Source of the DNA: Lactifluus volemus
Lineage: Eukaryota; Basidiomycota; Agaricomycetes; Russulales; Russulaceae
Assembly: GCA_022376515.1 (NCBI GenBank)
Contig: WTXI01000057.1
Coordinates: forward strand, 1 to 64,000
DNA: 64,000 nucleotides
Direction of reading: 5' to 3'
In this document: positions 1-12,725 of the stretch, one piece after another
How positions within the stretch are numbered: position 1 is the stretch's first letter
Layout: the number at the start of each line of letters is the position of its first letter
Position numbers and translations under genes: made by a program
Notes under the pieces: generated by a model
What the model was told of the DNA's origin: nothing
Seen by the model: the letters and a program-made list of their open reading frames with translations, nothing else
The model's database searches: none

Positions 1-2121
1 CTATGATTATTACTGAACTTGGTGCAGTGGAATAAAGACGCACAGGGCTTTTTAGCCTATCACTCGACTCGCTACTAGCTAGTACAACTGACATTGACCT
101 GATGGAGAGTGACTTTGTCGCGCAGCTGGGGTTGTGCCCGTTCATGCACAAGACGACGAGGGCAACATCGCACACCTCATGCAGATCACAGATAAGATCT
201 AGGTACTAGTTACGGTGAGATTTAATTTCCTCTCTGAAATACTCGGTTGCTAACCCCAAAGGTTAGGTCGAATACACAGTATCTATACATGCCATCGCTT
301 CACTTCTCGTGCACTGCCAGTGCCAGTGAGGGGAAGACTTTTAATTAACTTACGAACTACGTCCTGTACGGTGGGTGTGTGATTTCGAAACGTAAGGCAG
401 AGGGGCTGACTGCCATTTACTGTATGGGGAATTGTCCTACTTTAGGCCAGCCCCCTTTGCCCAAAAAACTAAGCCTCACTGAGGACCTTTACGATGCCGC
501 GTTCGTCCGCTCATGGCGACATGAGCGCTTATCTGCTGGCGCCTACCGTTGACCCCCATGGCATGTGGAAAAGGGGAGGTTACTGTACTGCTTCCAGCCT
601 TTCAAACAAGGTTCCACCCGTCCGTCAAGTCAGAGGTGTTTGCTGGGGGACCAGGGACTCGGAAGCTGGCCGTCGACGTCGAAAGTCGCGCCGCGCCCCA
701 ACTTCAAAGCCTCAAAAGTCACCGACTGCCTTGTCGGTCCCCAACTGGACGGAGGATGCGCTCGCGGCAGGACAGGAAAAATGATCGTTTCATGGCCTTT
801 CGCAGATGGCCAAATTAGCGACTTTATGCAAGTAGAGGTGCTCTGGTACGTCCATGTTTTCCACTTTTTTTTTCTTTTACTTTTCAACTGGGATCAACAT
901 AAAACGCTCCTATTAACATCACAATCACAGCAAGTACCTCCTCCTTTACGGGGCTCCAGCCCTGACGCGTACAAAACGAGTTTTCTCGTCCTACTCTCCC
1001 TCTTCCCGCGCGCGCGACACATACGAACGCACGGGCCCAGATCTTCTTCGGGCGTTTCAACGTGGATACCTTCAGCTTCCCATGTGCGCAGCTCTGCGCC
1101 GTAGGCGCGCTCTCAGGCCTCAGGTGTCATAATCGAACATCCGACACCGTGACGGACGTAAAGCTGATCTACGAAGGTTTCCCCCTCGCCCGGCGCTCGA
1201 GCGACGGCGCGCGTCAGCGTGCGTCATTACGAACGCTATCTCGCTCGCTCACCTCCTGCGCAACAACACGTCCGTCACCGCTGCGCGCGGCAGGTCGGGT
1301 TGGTCCCGCGTTGTCGAGAAGCGGGATGAAGCGCCGCGGCGACGGAACAGGCAACTCGATCTCGTCTACGGTCGTCGAGTTCCGCGAGAAAGTGGTCAAA
1401 ACGTTGGGAAACGGAGAACGCCATCGGTTTCTGCGATCCTCTTTTTCGACAGGAAACCTCCTTTATTTCGGAGATAGCCTCCCGCCCGACGAGCACGTCT
1501 GCCCAGAGAGCGATGGATGTCGATGACGTTGCAGGATGTAGTTGGTCGTGCTGTCAGGCTTACGGATGTGGAACAGCGACAGTACTTTCGGCTTGGCCTA
1601 ATGGTGACGGGAGATGTTGCGACACACCTCAAAAGTAGATTTTTCGTCGGTTCTCTATCTTACGTCTATGCTCATCCATAATGGAGGACCCAGCGTTACA
1701 AACTCATATTTCCTCTTTTCATTTTAAGCAACACCGACCAGCACAATGAGGTGCAACCAAACCAGATTCGAATTGTCAAGGTCCCAGAATACTTTGCAGA
1801 GTATCGGTAGAAGGGGACGGCTTGGCAGCGTTCCTTGGTTCAAGCATCGTAGCCAAGGTACATCCCATTATGATTATTGCTTATTGCTCGCAGCCTGAGC
1901 CTATCCACGACTTTAGCTCGAAAACGGATTATGCAGAAAGAGAACCCAAATCGGCTCTCGAGATGTCTGCATCTTTTCTTCTTCACTCCTTTCTGGTATT
2001 CACTGTGTGTGGTGGCATACGTAACAATGATAGAACCAGTAGACCAAAAGTGTAGATTCTTATAGTGCCTAACCATAGGAAATACGGAGAACATACGAAC
2101 GAAAAATGTCACATGACAGTT
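1..2121. other. Region without a supported gene
   Basis: Several short overlapping open frames exist between about 490 and 1630 on both strands, but none shows a recognisable motif, a consistent exon chain or a convincing start. The best candidate is a fragment on the minus strand around 1275-1496, which I could not extend. The part from about 1640 to 2121 is the 3' flank of the eL30 gene. Confidence 0.5.
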
Positions 2122-2629
2122 TTATGCTGCCGCCGTCTCAGCGACGCTGAGTAAGTCACTATCACCAGGATCGGTGATAGTCATGACACTGTACCGGCGT
2201 TTTCGTATCAATATTGATTCATGACGATAACTAAATAGCTTTGCACGCACCCAACGCGGAAAAGTTTGCCCGCAGCAGTACCAAGAGCAACATTTGTTCC
2301 TGCAAAGTGATGAACGGTTGTCTTTGACAACATGGCGTAGTACTCGATCTCAGACTTGCGTAGAGGGGGACAATTGCCAGCGATAAGTACCAACTTGGCT
2401 ACATAAGGGACATAGAAAGGGGAGAGCACGTCAGCATAGGGACCTTCTCAGCCTCTGGCTCCAGTCCCGGGCGCAGCGCAACGGAATTGGACAAACCTTT
2501 GCCACTACGCATCTGCTTGAGGGCAGATTTATAGCCGAGGGTGTACTTGCCTGACTTGACGACAAGAGCAAGACGTGCTGCGATTGACTCTGTCGATTTT
2601 GCGGCCTTGGACTTTTTTGTGGGGGCCAT
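2122..2629 (-). CDS. RPL30: 60S ribosomal protein eL30
   Basis: Structural protein of the large cytosolic ribosomal subunit. The model is complement(join(2122..2188, 2251..2398, 2497..2629)): 348 bp, 115 residues, close to the family size. The first exon starts [12 protein letters not shown] and carries the typical stretch [20 protein letters not shown]. The second reads [20 protein letters not shown] and ends [12 protein letters not shown]. The third supplies the conserved ending [11 protein letters not shown]. Intron phases are 1 and 2, with donors GTTTGT and GTGCGT, and every junction keeps the frame. The short basic N-terminus before the conserved core is normal for fungal eL30. It is transcribed away from NLR A, with about 385 bp between the two start codons. 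Confidence 0.95.
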
Positions 2630-3014
2630 CGGGGTGAAATTGGTGGCGGTCTAATCCTTTGTTGATGTTGACAGACCCAACACCACTTTTAGGTTTCGGC
2701 ATTTGCCTTGCAGTTAATACTTCAGCGCTAAGAACACGTGTGATCCCTGTGACGCACGTGCTTGTTCAGAGACACGCGAATAGTTGAGAACTTGAGCAAC
2801 TCGGGGGGTCCTAGGGCTTCGACGATATCTGCGATACATGTGTACTCATGCGTTTCACATGTCAGCACTTGTAAAGATGGAAAAAACCTGAGAAGTTAAC
2901 TTCAGAAGGCTGTGAGTGCGAGGGCAAAGGCGCAAAGGCTGTGCAAATTACGCCAGGCGCCACGTTCCCACTCGCTCGCTCATCTCATCATCATCTTCAA
3001 AACCAAATCGAAAT
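2630..3014. promoter_or_regulatory. Divergent intergenic region between RPL30 and NLR A
   Basis: About 385 bp separate the two divergent start codons, so both promoters must lie here. I saw no clear TATA box or other motif strong enough to place a promoter element. Confidence 0.4.
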
Positions 3015-6000
3015 ATGTCGCCCATCTGGAGGAAACGAGATCCAAGCTCCCGTAATCCCGATTCCAGCAATATTCATCCTATCTGTGTGTACTACTTTAA
3101 TGTGTCGTTTCCAATCGCTCACAAGTGCCTTGTCCAGCTGCTAATCACACCAATCCTGCCCCATCGGAGCCGATCGCTGGAGGGACTAACCTTGTGATTA
3201 GCACGATAGAGCCAACTCTTTCGGCCTTGAAGGAGCTCAGTTCCTTGGCTAAAAAGATACCCTATATCTCTCCGGCCGCGGGCCTCATTCTCCAGGCTCT
3301 CAAGATGTGGGATGTGGGTGCCCCGTCTGACCTTAAACGTCTTCTGTGTTGATGATAGTTTAAAAGGAGGTCAAGCAGTGCAAGGGAGAGTGGAAACTGG
3401 TGATGGAGAAACTAGTGAAAGTTGGGAGTGTCATTGTCAATGTCGGCAATATGTGCCAAAACCATGGTTTGAAGTTAGAAGAGCTGCCATCCGACCTGCT
3501 CGCTGTCTTTGGGTCTTTTCAGAGGTGCCTTTTCCTCTTACCAGATATGTCATGGTCTAATCCGAATCAAGCGACTTGCATGGGATTGAGGTTGCGCTGA
3601 AAGAATGTGCTAAAGTAAAAGGAATCAAGATGGTTCTTCTTCGTAACGATTTATTGAAGAAGGTCAAACAATATGACTCAAAATTGTCGGTCATTCTTCA
3701 AGTATACCAGGTCCGTCGGAAGTACTATTATCCCTTTCGCTCATTCCAAACGTTTTTGCAGGCCAACCTGAATTTTTTCCTTCTCTTGCCACAACTCACT
3801 CAACAGTGCAACTTGTCAAATCAAGAACTAGAAGGTGGGTAGTTTTTCTAGTCACAAGAGAGCCGGATCGTCGATCTGACAATGAGCACGCAGAATGTGG
3901 TGCAATCATCAGAGGATTGCCTTACGCGGGAGGCTGGCCATTTGGCGATGAGAAGCGCTGTCTCGAAGGCACACGCCACGACTTTCTCGACTACATCTTC
4001 AAGTGGGTCAAGAATCCCGGATCTGAACATACCCTCATCATCCTCGGCCAGGCCGGCACCGGAAAGTCTTCGATAGCACATGAAGTCGCACGTCGGTTCA
4101 AGAAGACGTATCTCGGCTCTTACTTTGCTTTTCGGCGGGGGGAAGGGTCCATTGGCAAGACATACCAGCTTTTCACGACACTTGCACGCGATCTCTCCCA
4201 TCACGATCCTGCATTCAAGCTCGCCCTTGGGAAGGCCATTAAGGAAAATTCATCTCTTTGTCACACTCGCGACTATCCTACACTTTTTGAATGCCTCCTC
4301 CTTGAACCGCTCAAGAACCTGAAATTTGACAACCCAATCCTTATCGTTATCGACGCGTTGGACGAGAGTGGAGATTCAATCAAGAAAAGGGGATTGCACA
4401 TCTTTCTCGCTCGTCACCTCTCCGAACTGCCGTCAAACTTCCGTATTCTCATCACCTCGAGGCCCGAGAATGGCATTGAACCTGCATTCGCCAGCGCATT
4501 GTCTGTCCGCACCCTCTCCATAAATGATGCCAAACTAGCCAAGACGGAGCAAGATATTGGCGTGTATCTTCGAAGCGAGCTGCCTCCGGCCGTGATCGAA
4601 GCCCATGGTGTCAAATTGACAGTGGCGGCAGAGGGCGTCTTTCAATGGGCAGCCGTTGCATGCGGGTTCATAAACAGCTCTGCCAGGCTTGGTCTTAGCA
4701 AGGCACAGTGCGTAGAGCGCCTGTTGGGACGCGCTCGAGGGCAGACCGGACAAGGACCCCTGGACAACTTATACGAAGAAGTTCTCAAGGAGTACTTCGA
4801 ATCGCCTGAAGCACATGCGGTATTTCGGTCCGTGATGGGACAGCTTCTTGCTGCGGTCCAGCCCTTCTCTATCGAATCCCTGATCACACTGCGACACTAC
4901 GCATCCAAAGATGACCCCGACGATTCCGAGCTAGTTCTTGGAATTCTCTCTTACCTTGGCTCGCTACTGAGCAATGTGGCGTCATCTGATCGAACGCAGC
5001 CGATCGTTCCTCTCCATACCTCATTCTACGACTTTCTGACGAATAAGAAGAGTGGTGTGTTTTATGTCGACCTCAACGATGCCCACCATCAATTAGCACA
5101 TTCTTGCCTTGGCTTAATGGTTGATAAACTTAAATTCAACATTTGCGAACTGGAGTCATCATATCTTGCCAACAGTGACGTTCCAGACGTTGAATCTCGA
5201 ATTTCCAAACACATTCCACCTGCTCTATCGTATTCCTGCATTTTCTGGGACAAACATCTAGAACATCTCGTTTTCGAGCACGATCTGTTCACAAAACTTC
5301 GATTCCTGTTCGAGGACAAGTTTCTCTTTTGGCTAGAGGTTCTTAGCATGAAGAACAGTGTGGGCCTTGCTTTACCAGCATTGTCATCTCTGTTGATATG
5401 GTTGCAGCGGGACGTACGTGTATCCCATAATTCGATTTGACATGTAGTGACTTTTGCGAAAAATTGAAATAGGGTTCGCAAACGGCGGTAAAGAATCTGT
5501 TGGGATTGGTGAATGACGCATCCACGTTTGTGCGGCACTTCGGAATGGCAATGGCAAGAAGTGCTCCGCATATCTATGTTTCTGCGCTCCCTTTCGCCCC
5601 AAGCTCTTCCCTCGTCTTCAATCAATACTTTCACCGATTTTCTCAGACATTGACCTTTGAGCGTGGGCAGTTGTCTCATTGGCCAGCACTGGAAATGACT
5701 ATTAACGCACATGACGACGAGGTCACTTCTGTTGCGCTCTCGCCAGATGGACAACGTATCGCATCGGCCTCGAGAGATTGCACGATTCGCGTGTGGGATG
5801 CGGCAACAGGACATGTCGTAGCGGGCCCATTTACTGGACACACCGAATCAGTCAATTCTGTTGCATTCTCCCCGGACGGACAGCATATCGCATCGGCCTC
5901 GTCCGATAACACGATTCGCATGTGGGATGCAGCAACAGGACAGGTCGTAGCGGGCCCATTTACTGGACACATCAATGAGGTCAATTCTGTTGTATTCTCG

Positions 6001-7779
6001 CCGGATGGACAGCGTATCGCATCGGCCTCGTCCGATTGCACGATTCGCGTGTGGGATGCGGCAACAGGACATGTCGTAGCAGGCCCGTTTACTGGACACA
6101 CCCACTGTGTCAAGTCTGTTGCATTCTCGCCGGACGGACAGCGTATCGCATCGGCCTCGTCCGATTGCACGATTCGCATGTGGGATGCGGCAACAGGACG
6201 TGTCGTAGTGGGCCCATTTACTGGACACACCGAATCAGTCAAATCTGTTACGTTCTCGCCGGACGGACAGCGTATCGCGTCGGCCTCGCACGATTACACG
6301 ATCCGCGTGTGGGATGCGGCAACAGGACAGGTCATAGCACGCCCATTTACTGGACACACTTTTTGGGTCAATTCTGTTACATTCTCGCTGGACGGACAGC
6401 GTATTGCATCGGCCTCGGACGATTGCACAATTCGTGTGTGGGATGCAGAAACAGGACAGGTCGTAGCAGGCCCGTTTACTGGACACACTTTTTGGGTCAA
6501 GTCTGTTACATTCTCGCTGGATGGACAGCATATCGCATCGGCCTCGTCTGATCACACGATTCGTGTGTGGAGTGCAGCAACAGGACAGGTCGTAGCGGGC
6601 CCGTTTACTGGACACACCAATTCGGTCCGTTCTGTTACATTCTCGCCGGATGGACAATGTATCGCATCAGCCTCAGTTGATTGCACGATTCGCGTGTGGG
6701 ATGCAGCAACAGGACAGGTCGTAGCAGGCCCATTTACTGGACACACTTTTTGGGTCAATTCTGTTGCATTCTCGCCGGATGGACAGTATATCGCATCGGC
6801 CTCGGACGACCACACGATCCGCGTGTGGGATGCAGCAACAGGACAGGTCGTAGCGGGCCCATTTAGACACATCGAATCAGTCTATTCTGTTGCATTCTCG
6901 CCGGACGGACAGCGTATCGCATCGGCCTCATCCGATTTCACGATTCGCGTGTGGGATTTGACAACAGGACGTGTCGTTGCGGGCCCATTTACTGGACACA
7001 CTTTTTGGGTCAATTCTGTTACATTCTCACTGGACGGACAGTGTATTGCATCGGCCTCGGACGATCGCACGATTCGTGTGTGGGATGCAGCAACAGGACA
7101 GGTCGTAGCGGGCCCATTTACTGGACACATCAATGAGGTCAATTCTGTTGTATTCTCGCCGGATGGACAGCGTATCGCATCAGCCTCGTCCGATTGCACG
7201 ATTCGTGTGTGGGATGCAGCAACAGGACATGTCGTGGTGGGCCCGTTTACTGGACACACCGATGTGGTCAATTCTGTTGCATTCTCGCCGGATGGACAGT
7301 GTATTGCATCGGCCTCACGCGATCGCACGATCCGCGTGTGGGATGCAGCAACAGGACATGTCATAATGGGGCCGTTTACTGGACACACCCACTGGGTCTA
7401 TTCTGTTGCATTCTCACCAGATGGACAGCATATCGCATCAGCCTCGGGCGATTGCACGATCCGCGTGTGGGATGCAGCAACAGGACAGGTCGTCGCAGGC
7501 TCATTTAGTGGAAACACCAAATCAGTCAGATCTGTTGCATTGTCACAGGATGGCTCCTATTTTACGGACCAATCCCTCATCGATCGTGACGGTTGGATAT
7601 ATGGCCCGGGAGAAAAGAAAGAACTTTTTTTGTGGATTCCTGTCCTTCACAGGCAGTGTCTTCATAGACCTAGCACTGTCTGGATTTCAGGCGAGTATGA
7701 AACCCGGCTCGATCTCTCGAACTGCGTACACGGATCAAATTGGGCTACAATATATCATAACGTTTACAATTTACCTTGA
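3015..7779 (+). CDS. NLR-type protein A: MLKL/HeLo-like N-domain, NACHT, 14 WD40 repeats
   Basis: Putative STAND/NLR signal protein of the kind linked in fungi to non-self recognition and regulated cell death (family knowledge; this gene's role is inferred). Model join(3015..3084, 3138..3313, 3379..3524, 3572..3701, 3762..3834, 3894..5413, 5473..7779): 4422 bp, 1473 residues. Residues ~25-198 look like a four-helix MLKL/HeLo-like bundle (IPYISPAAGLILQALK, later LLRNDLLKKVKQYDSKLS). The NACHT exon has Walker A GQAGTGKS at ~250-257 and Walker B ILIVIDALDES at ~347. Fourteen 43-residue WD40 repeats occupy ~785-1390, followed by a ~85-residue cap with DGWIYGPGEKKELFLWIP. One repeat (near 6866) has lost two residues of its GPFTGH motif. 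The first exon is the least certain part. No stop or frameshift was found. Confidence 0.87.
5697..7536 (+). repeat. Tandem 129-bp WD40-coding repeats of NLR A (14 units)
   Basis: The DNA repeats with a period of 129 bp (43 codons). Adjacent units are nearly identical at nucleotide level, including silent positions (for example the recurring GTGTGGGATGCAGCAACAGG). Variation clusters at the codons before VNSV/VKSV and the residue pair before TIRVW. This pattern suggests recent homogenisation by unequal exchange or gene conversion. Confidence 0.9.
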
Positions 7780-9295
7780 TAGATGCAGTTGTTTACTGTT
7801 TTTTTCCCTCTAATATCTCTGCCCTCATCTGGCCATTGTTTTACTTGGTTTGACCTGGACTCATTGGTGTACAGGGATGCTTACAACCAGCCCTCAATCA
7901 TTTGACTGTGGCCTGGCACGAGATAGGTGGCCGTTATTGTAAAAGTAAAGCTATCCAGTTCCACCCTCCTCTCCATCATGGTTGCGTCCCAACACAATGT
8001 CAATGGTTGCCTGGCGTAGGTTAACTTCAATTCTCAGGCTCAAATTGATGCTGACTTGTGAGCCTCTGTTGAGATGTCGAATACATTCGCGTACAACGCC
8101 GCGTGATGTATTTGTATTCCCCCTCGTATGAACTACGAGTGTATGCGTTCCACTTGGCATCGAGTTTCGGCACGAAATCGGGGGGCTCCTTTATCCGCAA
8201 CCACCACCAGGTGCGGTTTTCCCACGGCAAAGCCGGGGCAAGGGGTGAGTGAAGAGAGACAATGCCACCACCCACAAAACGAACATCGGCCCCAAAAACC
8301 TGACATCTCTGGAGGGCCCATCACACACTACCTACCTATATGAACCTCTCTGTCAGGTATGTACACTAGCAAGTAACCAAATATAGGGGTACAAGCGCCG
8401 GTTGCCCCTCTTAGGCTTTGCCATTGATCCCTCGGCTGTGAGAAATGGGAGTATCGGAAATACCCACGTAGTGGTTGGGCATGATACAGCACTACAGTAC
8501 CTTCTCTTTTTCCCAGCGGCTTCTTCCCAACTTGATTTTTGCCTGGGAACCGCCGCCAGCGTCCACATGTTGTTCAATTTTGGAATCGGATCAGCTTGAA
8601 ACTGCCTCGAACATCCTGTTTTCTTTTGACAGGAGAAGCGACGTCCAAAGCTTTCCCGTGAGCATGAGAAAGTTTGACAACTGCCACCTCCGAGACCTTC
8701 CGCCGCGGCATCCCCGAGGAATTTGCCGGGCTCGCCTGTTCTTCCTCCGCGCGCGGGAGTCCGCGTTGCTTGTTCAGCACATCACTGGCACTTCCGTTCG
8801 ACGCTGATACCCTCATACAGTATTCGAGGGCAGTGTTGCTGGGGTGGTGGAAAAAAATCAAGACTTGTACGTAGTACTACGTAGATGGATGGCGAGCCAG
8901 CCAAGACAAAACCTTGGGTATGGACAACAATCGTACCAAGACGACAGACGAGCGAGTAGACAAGCGATGACATCTTAACCAACACATCAAACGGCATGGA
9001 TTAGCATAGCATAACTATCATCACTCCGATTTTCTTCTTCCCACATGACGCGCCTAACTTTTTTTGAAGGGAATGGAAACAATGGTACTATACAGTTCTT
9101 CACTCCACAGAAAGGAGGTTGCCATCGCGAACCATCTTCTAGGAGGAAGAACCAAGCCCGGCGCGACAGGACGGCACGGGACGATATAGGAAAGAATTCA
9201 TCGAGTGATCATTGGCAAGGAAACACGATATTTGAGATGGCCAAGCTATTGTCGGCGGAAGGCGGGGGAGCGGGGGTGGCGGAGAAGTGTGTGCA
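7780..9295. other. Intergenic region, convergent 3' flanks
   Basis: About 1.5 kb between the stop codons of NLR A and the minus-strand vezatin-like gene. Only short unrelated open frames occur on both strands. No RNA gene or mobile-element motif was recognised. Confidence 0.5.
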
Positions 9296-12272
9296 TCAAC
9301 TCGACAGTGGCGTGAACACGTCGTCTGTCGAATCTGATGGTTCTCGCATGGCGGTTGTCACCATGAGCTGTTGTGGTCGTTGTCGCTGTTGTCGTTCTTG
9401 GTGCTGCTGTTCCCTCTGCCGTCTCTGTTCACCCACTTTCCAAATCACGTCCTTGAGTTCCTGTACGACGTCCCCTCCGGGACCCCACCGCTCTCCGTCC
9501 GGTCCATTAGCACCACCGGCCTGGTCTCCAACAATCGACAACCCAAGCCCGGACAGTGCCTTCGCACGTCGCTCTTTAGCCGCCGCGATGCGCTCCGCAC
9601 GCGACAGTTTCGAGCGTGGACGGGGCCGTGGGCCATCCGCGCCTGCGCCTGCCTCCGCTTCGAAGACCTGTTCGATACCAGGGGGTGGGAGACGCTCCAG
9701 CCCGACGACAAGCACACCGTGTTCCCGATCGTGCCCATGATGATGCCCTTGAAGCATGTGATCATCGTTTTGTTCTTGCACGAGCAATGCGTCCGTTGGC
9801 GAAGAAGGCAGCACGAAGGGTGAAGGCGAGGGCGACCGTACGTGCCCCGCATCCTTTTCCGAGTCAGAGCTCTCCACGTCTAGGCCGAGCGCCGGGACAC
9901 CATCCTCGTCCTCGTCCTCGGGGTCAATGTCGTCCACCGGAGAAGGCGCCCGCAGAAGTTCTAGCAATGGCTCGCGCCCGCGCTCGCACTCTCGTAGCGC
10001 GAGTCCGAGCTCCCGCCGTAGACGTTCGTAGGCCTGCAACGCAGGTGCCTTTTGCGGGTCACTGAAAGACTCAGGGACATCGGCGGCATAACCGTCGCGC
10101 AGAGACGCAACGCACGATTCGAGGTGAGAACGTGCGTCATTCAGGGCATTCGTAAGCCCGTCGACGTGCGCTGCGAACCGTGATAGGTGACTTGGCAGTG
10201 GCGCAAACGACGCCTTTTGGACTTGCCGCAGCCGAGGCTCGGATGAGGGCTGCGCAAGAAATTCTGAGGAAGGAGAGTGTTCCTTAGGGGGAGTCGGATT
10301 CTCCTTGCCCAAACGCTCGCGCTCGCTCGCGTCAAGCGCTTCGACCAGAGGAGCAGTTGCGTTGGCGAGTGCGGTCGTTAGGAGTATCATCACCGAACGG
10401 ACGTCGTCCCAGTAGTTTTCGCCGTCATCCTGGCTATCTCCACCCCCAAATCGCAAAGCTAACAGATGCGACGCAGCGTAGCGCCGCGCGGCCAACGCGC
10501 CGTTTAGAGCGTGAGTGAGTGAGTAAAGAGAGAGCGGGTGTCGCGGCACCTGCACTGCCGTGAAACGCGAGGCGTGAAACGAGGAACGTGGGGAAGATGG
10601 ACTGGAAGACGAAGATCTGCTCGCCAGACGAGTGATGTGTGTTGAGCGCGGTAAAGGGGTAGAAGGGATGAACGCTTCGATTCCCCTGCTTCGCTTTTGC
10701 CGCCGAAGTTCCAAAGCCGCGGATGCGAATTGTCCCCGCTCTTCAGGTGGCACCACCACATTCTCGGCATCATCCTCTTGCTCAGAGACATTGCGTGTAT
10801 CCGAATGGCTGCCTCTCTCCTCCTCAACGCCCTCCAACGACTTTCCTGGTCGTGGCGTGACGGGAGCACTCATCGTCATATCACTTGGTCGCAGAAGTAA
10901 CGCGGATACATCGGACCTCCGCTTCTCCCACCGCTTCAAGGACTGCCGAGTTGGGCTACCGGCCCTCGCAAGTGCTGCGTAACTGTACGGCATGCTATCA
11001 TTCCACGTTGTACGGTTTTCCGACGGAGTTGAGATACTCCGCATATGGGATGACGCTGTGGTAAAACCGGGGCGCATATAAAGTGGGGTTTGAGGTTTCA
11101 CGGGCGATGGTGGTGCATACATCTCGGAGAGCTGGGCGAGCGCAGAGGGTGAGGTGAGTCCGACAAGAACATGTCTGACGTTGTCGGACTGAGTTTGCGT
11201 GTTCTGGAGAGAAGAATGAAGGGCCACGCGAAGGGATGAACAAGGCGAGAGGGAGGGTGTCCTGAAGAAATCGTCAATCCAAGGAAGAATGATCAGCTGG
11301 TTACTACGTACGCGCTCTCTTCGAATTCAAGAAGATTAATGGCCTCTTGTACGGTAGAGTCCCATAGGTGTGCTGCAGCAATAAGATTATTAAGCGCGTC
11401 CAAGGTCTACGGTCTATGTTAGCGTGTGATTGCAGTGATGGGACTGGGCACCTACAGGAGTCATAAAATCGGTTAGATATCCAGAATCGACAGGAGAAGA
11501 TTCCATGTAATAAAATATGGTTCCGATAGAGATACATAATAGGAAGCAATCAAAGGCGAGGGAAACTAGACATAAGCCAACAAGGGCCAGAGACCATGCA
11601 GAACTGCGGTGAGTCACGGGATGGCCTGTTGGTGGCGGCGAAGACGCTGTCCTAGCGGTCAGATCAGGATCATGAGAGGGGGAATCGTCAGAATATGAGC
11701 GTCGTCGAGTTGAAGTGGGTGAGGTTATGGAGGGAGAGAGAAGGGAGGATGATATGACATCATATTTAAACCTCTCAGAAAACTCCTGGCCGATTGAGTG
11801 GTGGTTCTGCACCGAGGTGACGATGATGTTGAGGAACTGAAAATGAAGGCGTTTAGCGTGATAGATAGTGGGATACAGTCATTTTGTGGATGAAAACGCC
11901 CCCCATCGCTGAGCTCCTGAAGGCTTAATAAAGATCGCGCTCGCCCGCGCAACGATACAGCACGGACGTGCCAACAGAGAAGCACCTCCGATACGATAGG
12001 TACAATGATAGACTTACCTCTGCAAGGCGCAATATGGGCGCAGGTAACCAAGACCGCATCCTGAGGTCAGCGTCCGACGAATGCTCCGCGGGGTCTTCGG
12101 AGAAAGGATCTGGAAGGCCGGACATGGCGCCGGGTATTGGGTCGAAGACATCGCCTGATTCTGTGAGACGGGTGAAGGTAAGATGATGATGTGAAACAGG
12201 GTGAGCTGGGGTGAAGAACGAACGTCTGAGGTAATCCCGAAGGGGATGGTCTTCAAATATTGGTTGAGCCAT
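9296..12272 (-). CDS. Vezatin/Inp2-like myosin-binding membrane protein
   Basis: Probable membrane protein related to the vezatin/Inp2 myosin-binding family, which links organelles (peroxisomes in yeast) or junctions to myosin; the assignment rests on pattern memory. Model complement(join(9296..11261, 11312..11406, 11456..11836, 12018..12272)): 2697 bp, 898 residues. Exon 1 starts MAQPIFEDHPLRDYLRRS. Exon 2 has a strong membrane segment (LALVGLCLVSLAFDCFLLCI). Exon 3 encodes a helical stretch (LDALNNLIAAAHLWDSTVQE), and the long last exon begins SLRVALHSSLQNTQTQSDNV. The rest is low-complexity and acidic, with a basic helical C-terminal part. The 181-bp gap 11837-12017 is long for this genome and contains an open stretch around WHVRAVSLRGRARSLLSLQE, so a further exon with other boundaries is possible there. 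Confidence 0.7.
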
Positions 12273-12725
12273 TAATGAATATTGGTTTCGAGATAGAAAT
12301 ATGTAAGATATATTGTGATATCAAAAAAAAAAAGAGTGCGAGTGCGTTTTGAAGCGCAGCTGGGTTTGAGGAGAGAGAAGAATAAGAAGGGCGGCCGAGA
12401 AGTGAGCGACGTGGCTTTGAAAATGGCCCATATCCGCGTGCCGCTGCCGCTCGCGGTCTTGCCAGGCCACACGGTAACCGCGTTGCCCGCTTTCCACTTT
12501 CACGCTTTTCGACACCTCAGTCAAGTTGTCAACCTCAGCAAAGCAGATTCGCAACGGACACTGCAACACTGAGGCTGAGGCTCACGTAATGATCGTTTCG
12601 TGAACACTTTCATCGGTCGGTCGGTCAGTCCTCTAATCCTGCCGAGGCCGCGATCATGCGCGGCCCTGATCCGTCAGCTAAAAGTGCTTCCTTCCCTCTG
12701 TACTTTCAGCATCGACCTACTTGTC
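12273..12725. promoter_or_regulatory. Divergent intergenic region between vezatin-like gene and lipase 1
   Basis: About 450 bp between two start codons facing away from each other. It holds an A-run near 12322 and pyrimidine-rich tracts just upstream of the lipase start (around 12680-12710), as is common at fungal start sites. No specific element could be assigned. Confidence 0.4.

Noticed and set aside
565..1526. Overlapping open frames of 150-180 codons near the left edge
   Set aside because: Arg/Ser/Pro-rich chance-like translations without motif, start context or splice continuation.
5676..7508. Many antisense and alternate-frame open frames over the NLR A WD40 repeats (Cys/His-rich repetitive peptides)
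   Set aside because: They are reading-frame shadows of the 129-bp repeat; all have the same period and the sense frame carries clear WD40 motifs.
5697..7536. Regularly spaced repeats resembling a CRISPR array
   Set aside because: Period of 129 bp, fully coding as WD40 units, in a eukaryotic genome.
9371..10065. Plus-strand open frames opposite the vezatin-like last exon
   Set aside because: GC-rich antisense of a long coding exon; the minus-strand protein is continuous with upstream exons.
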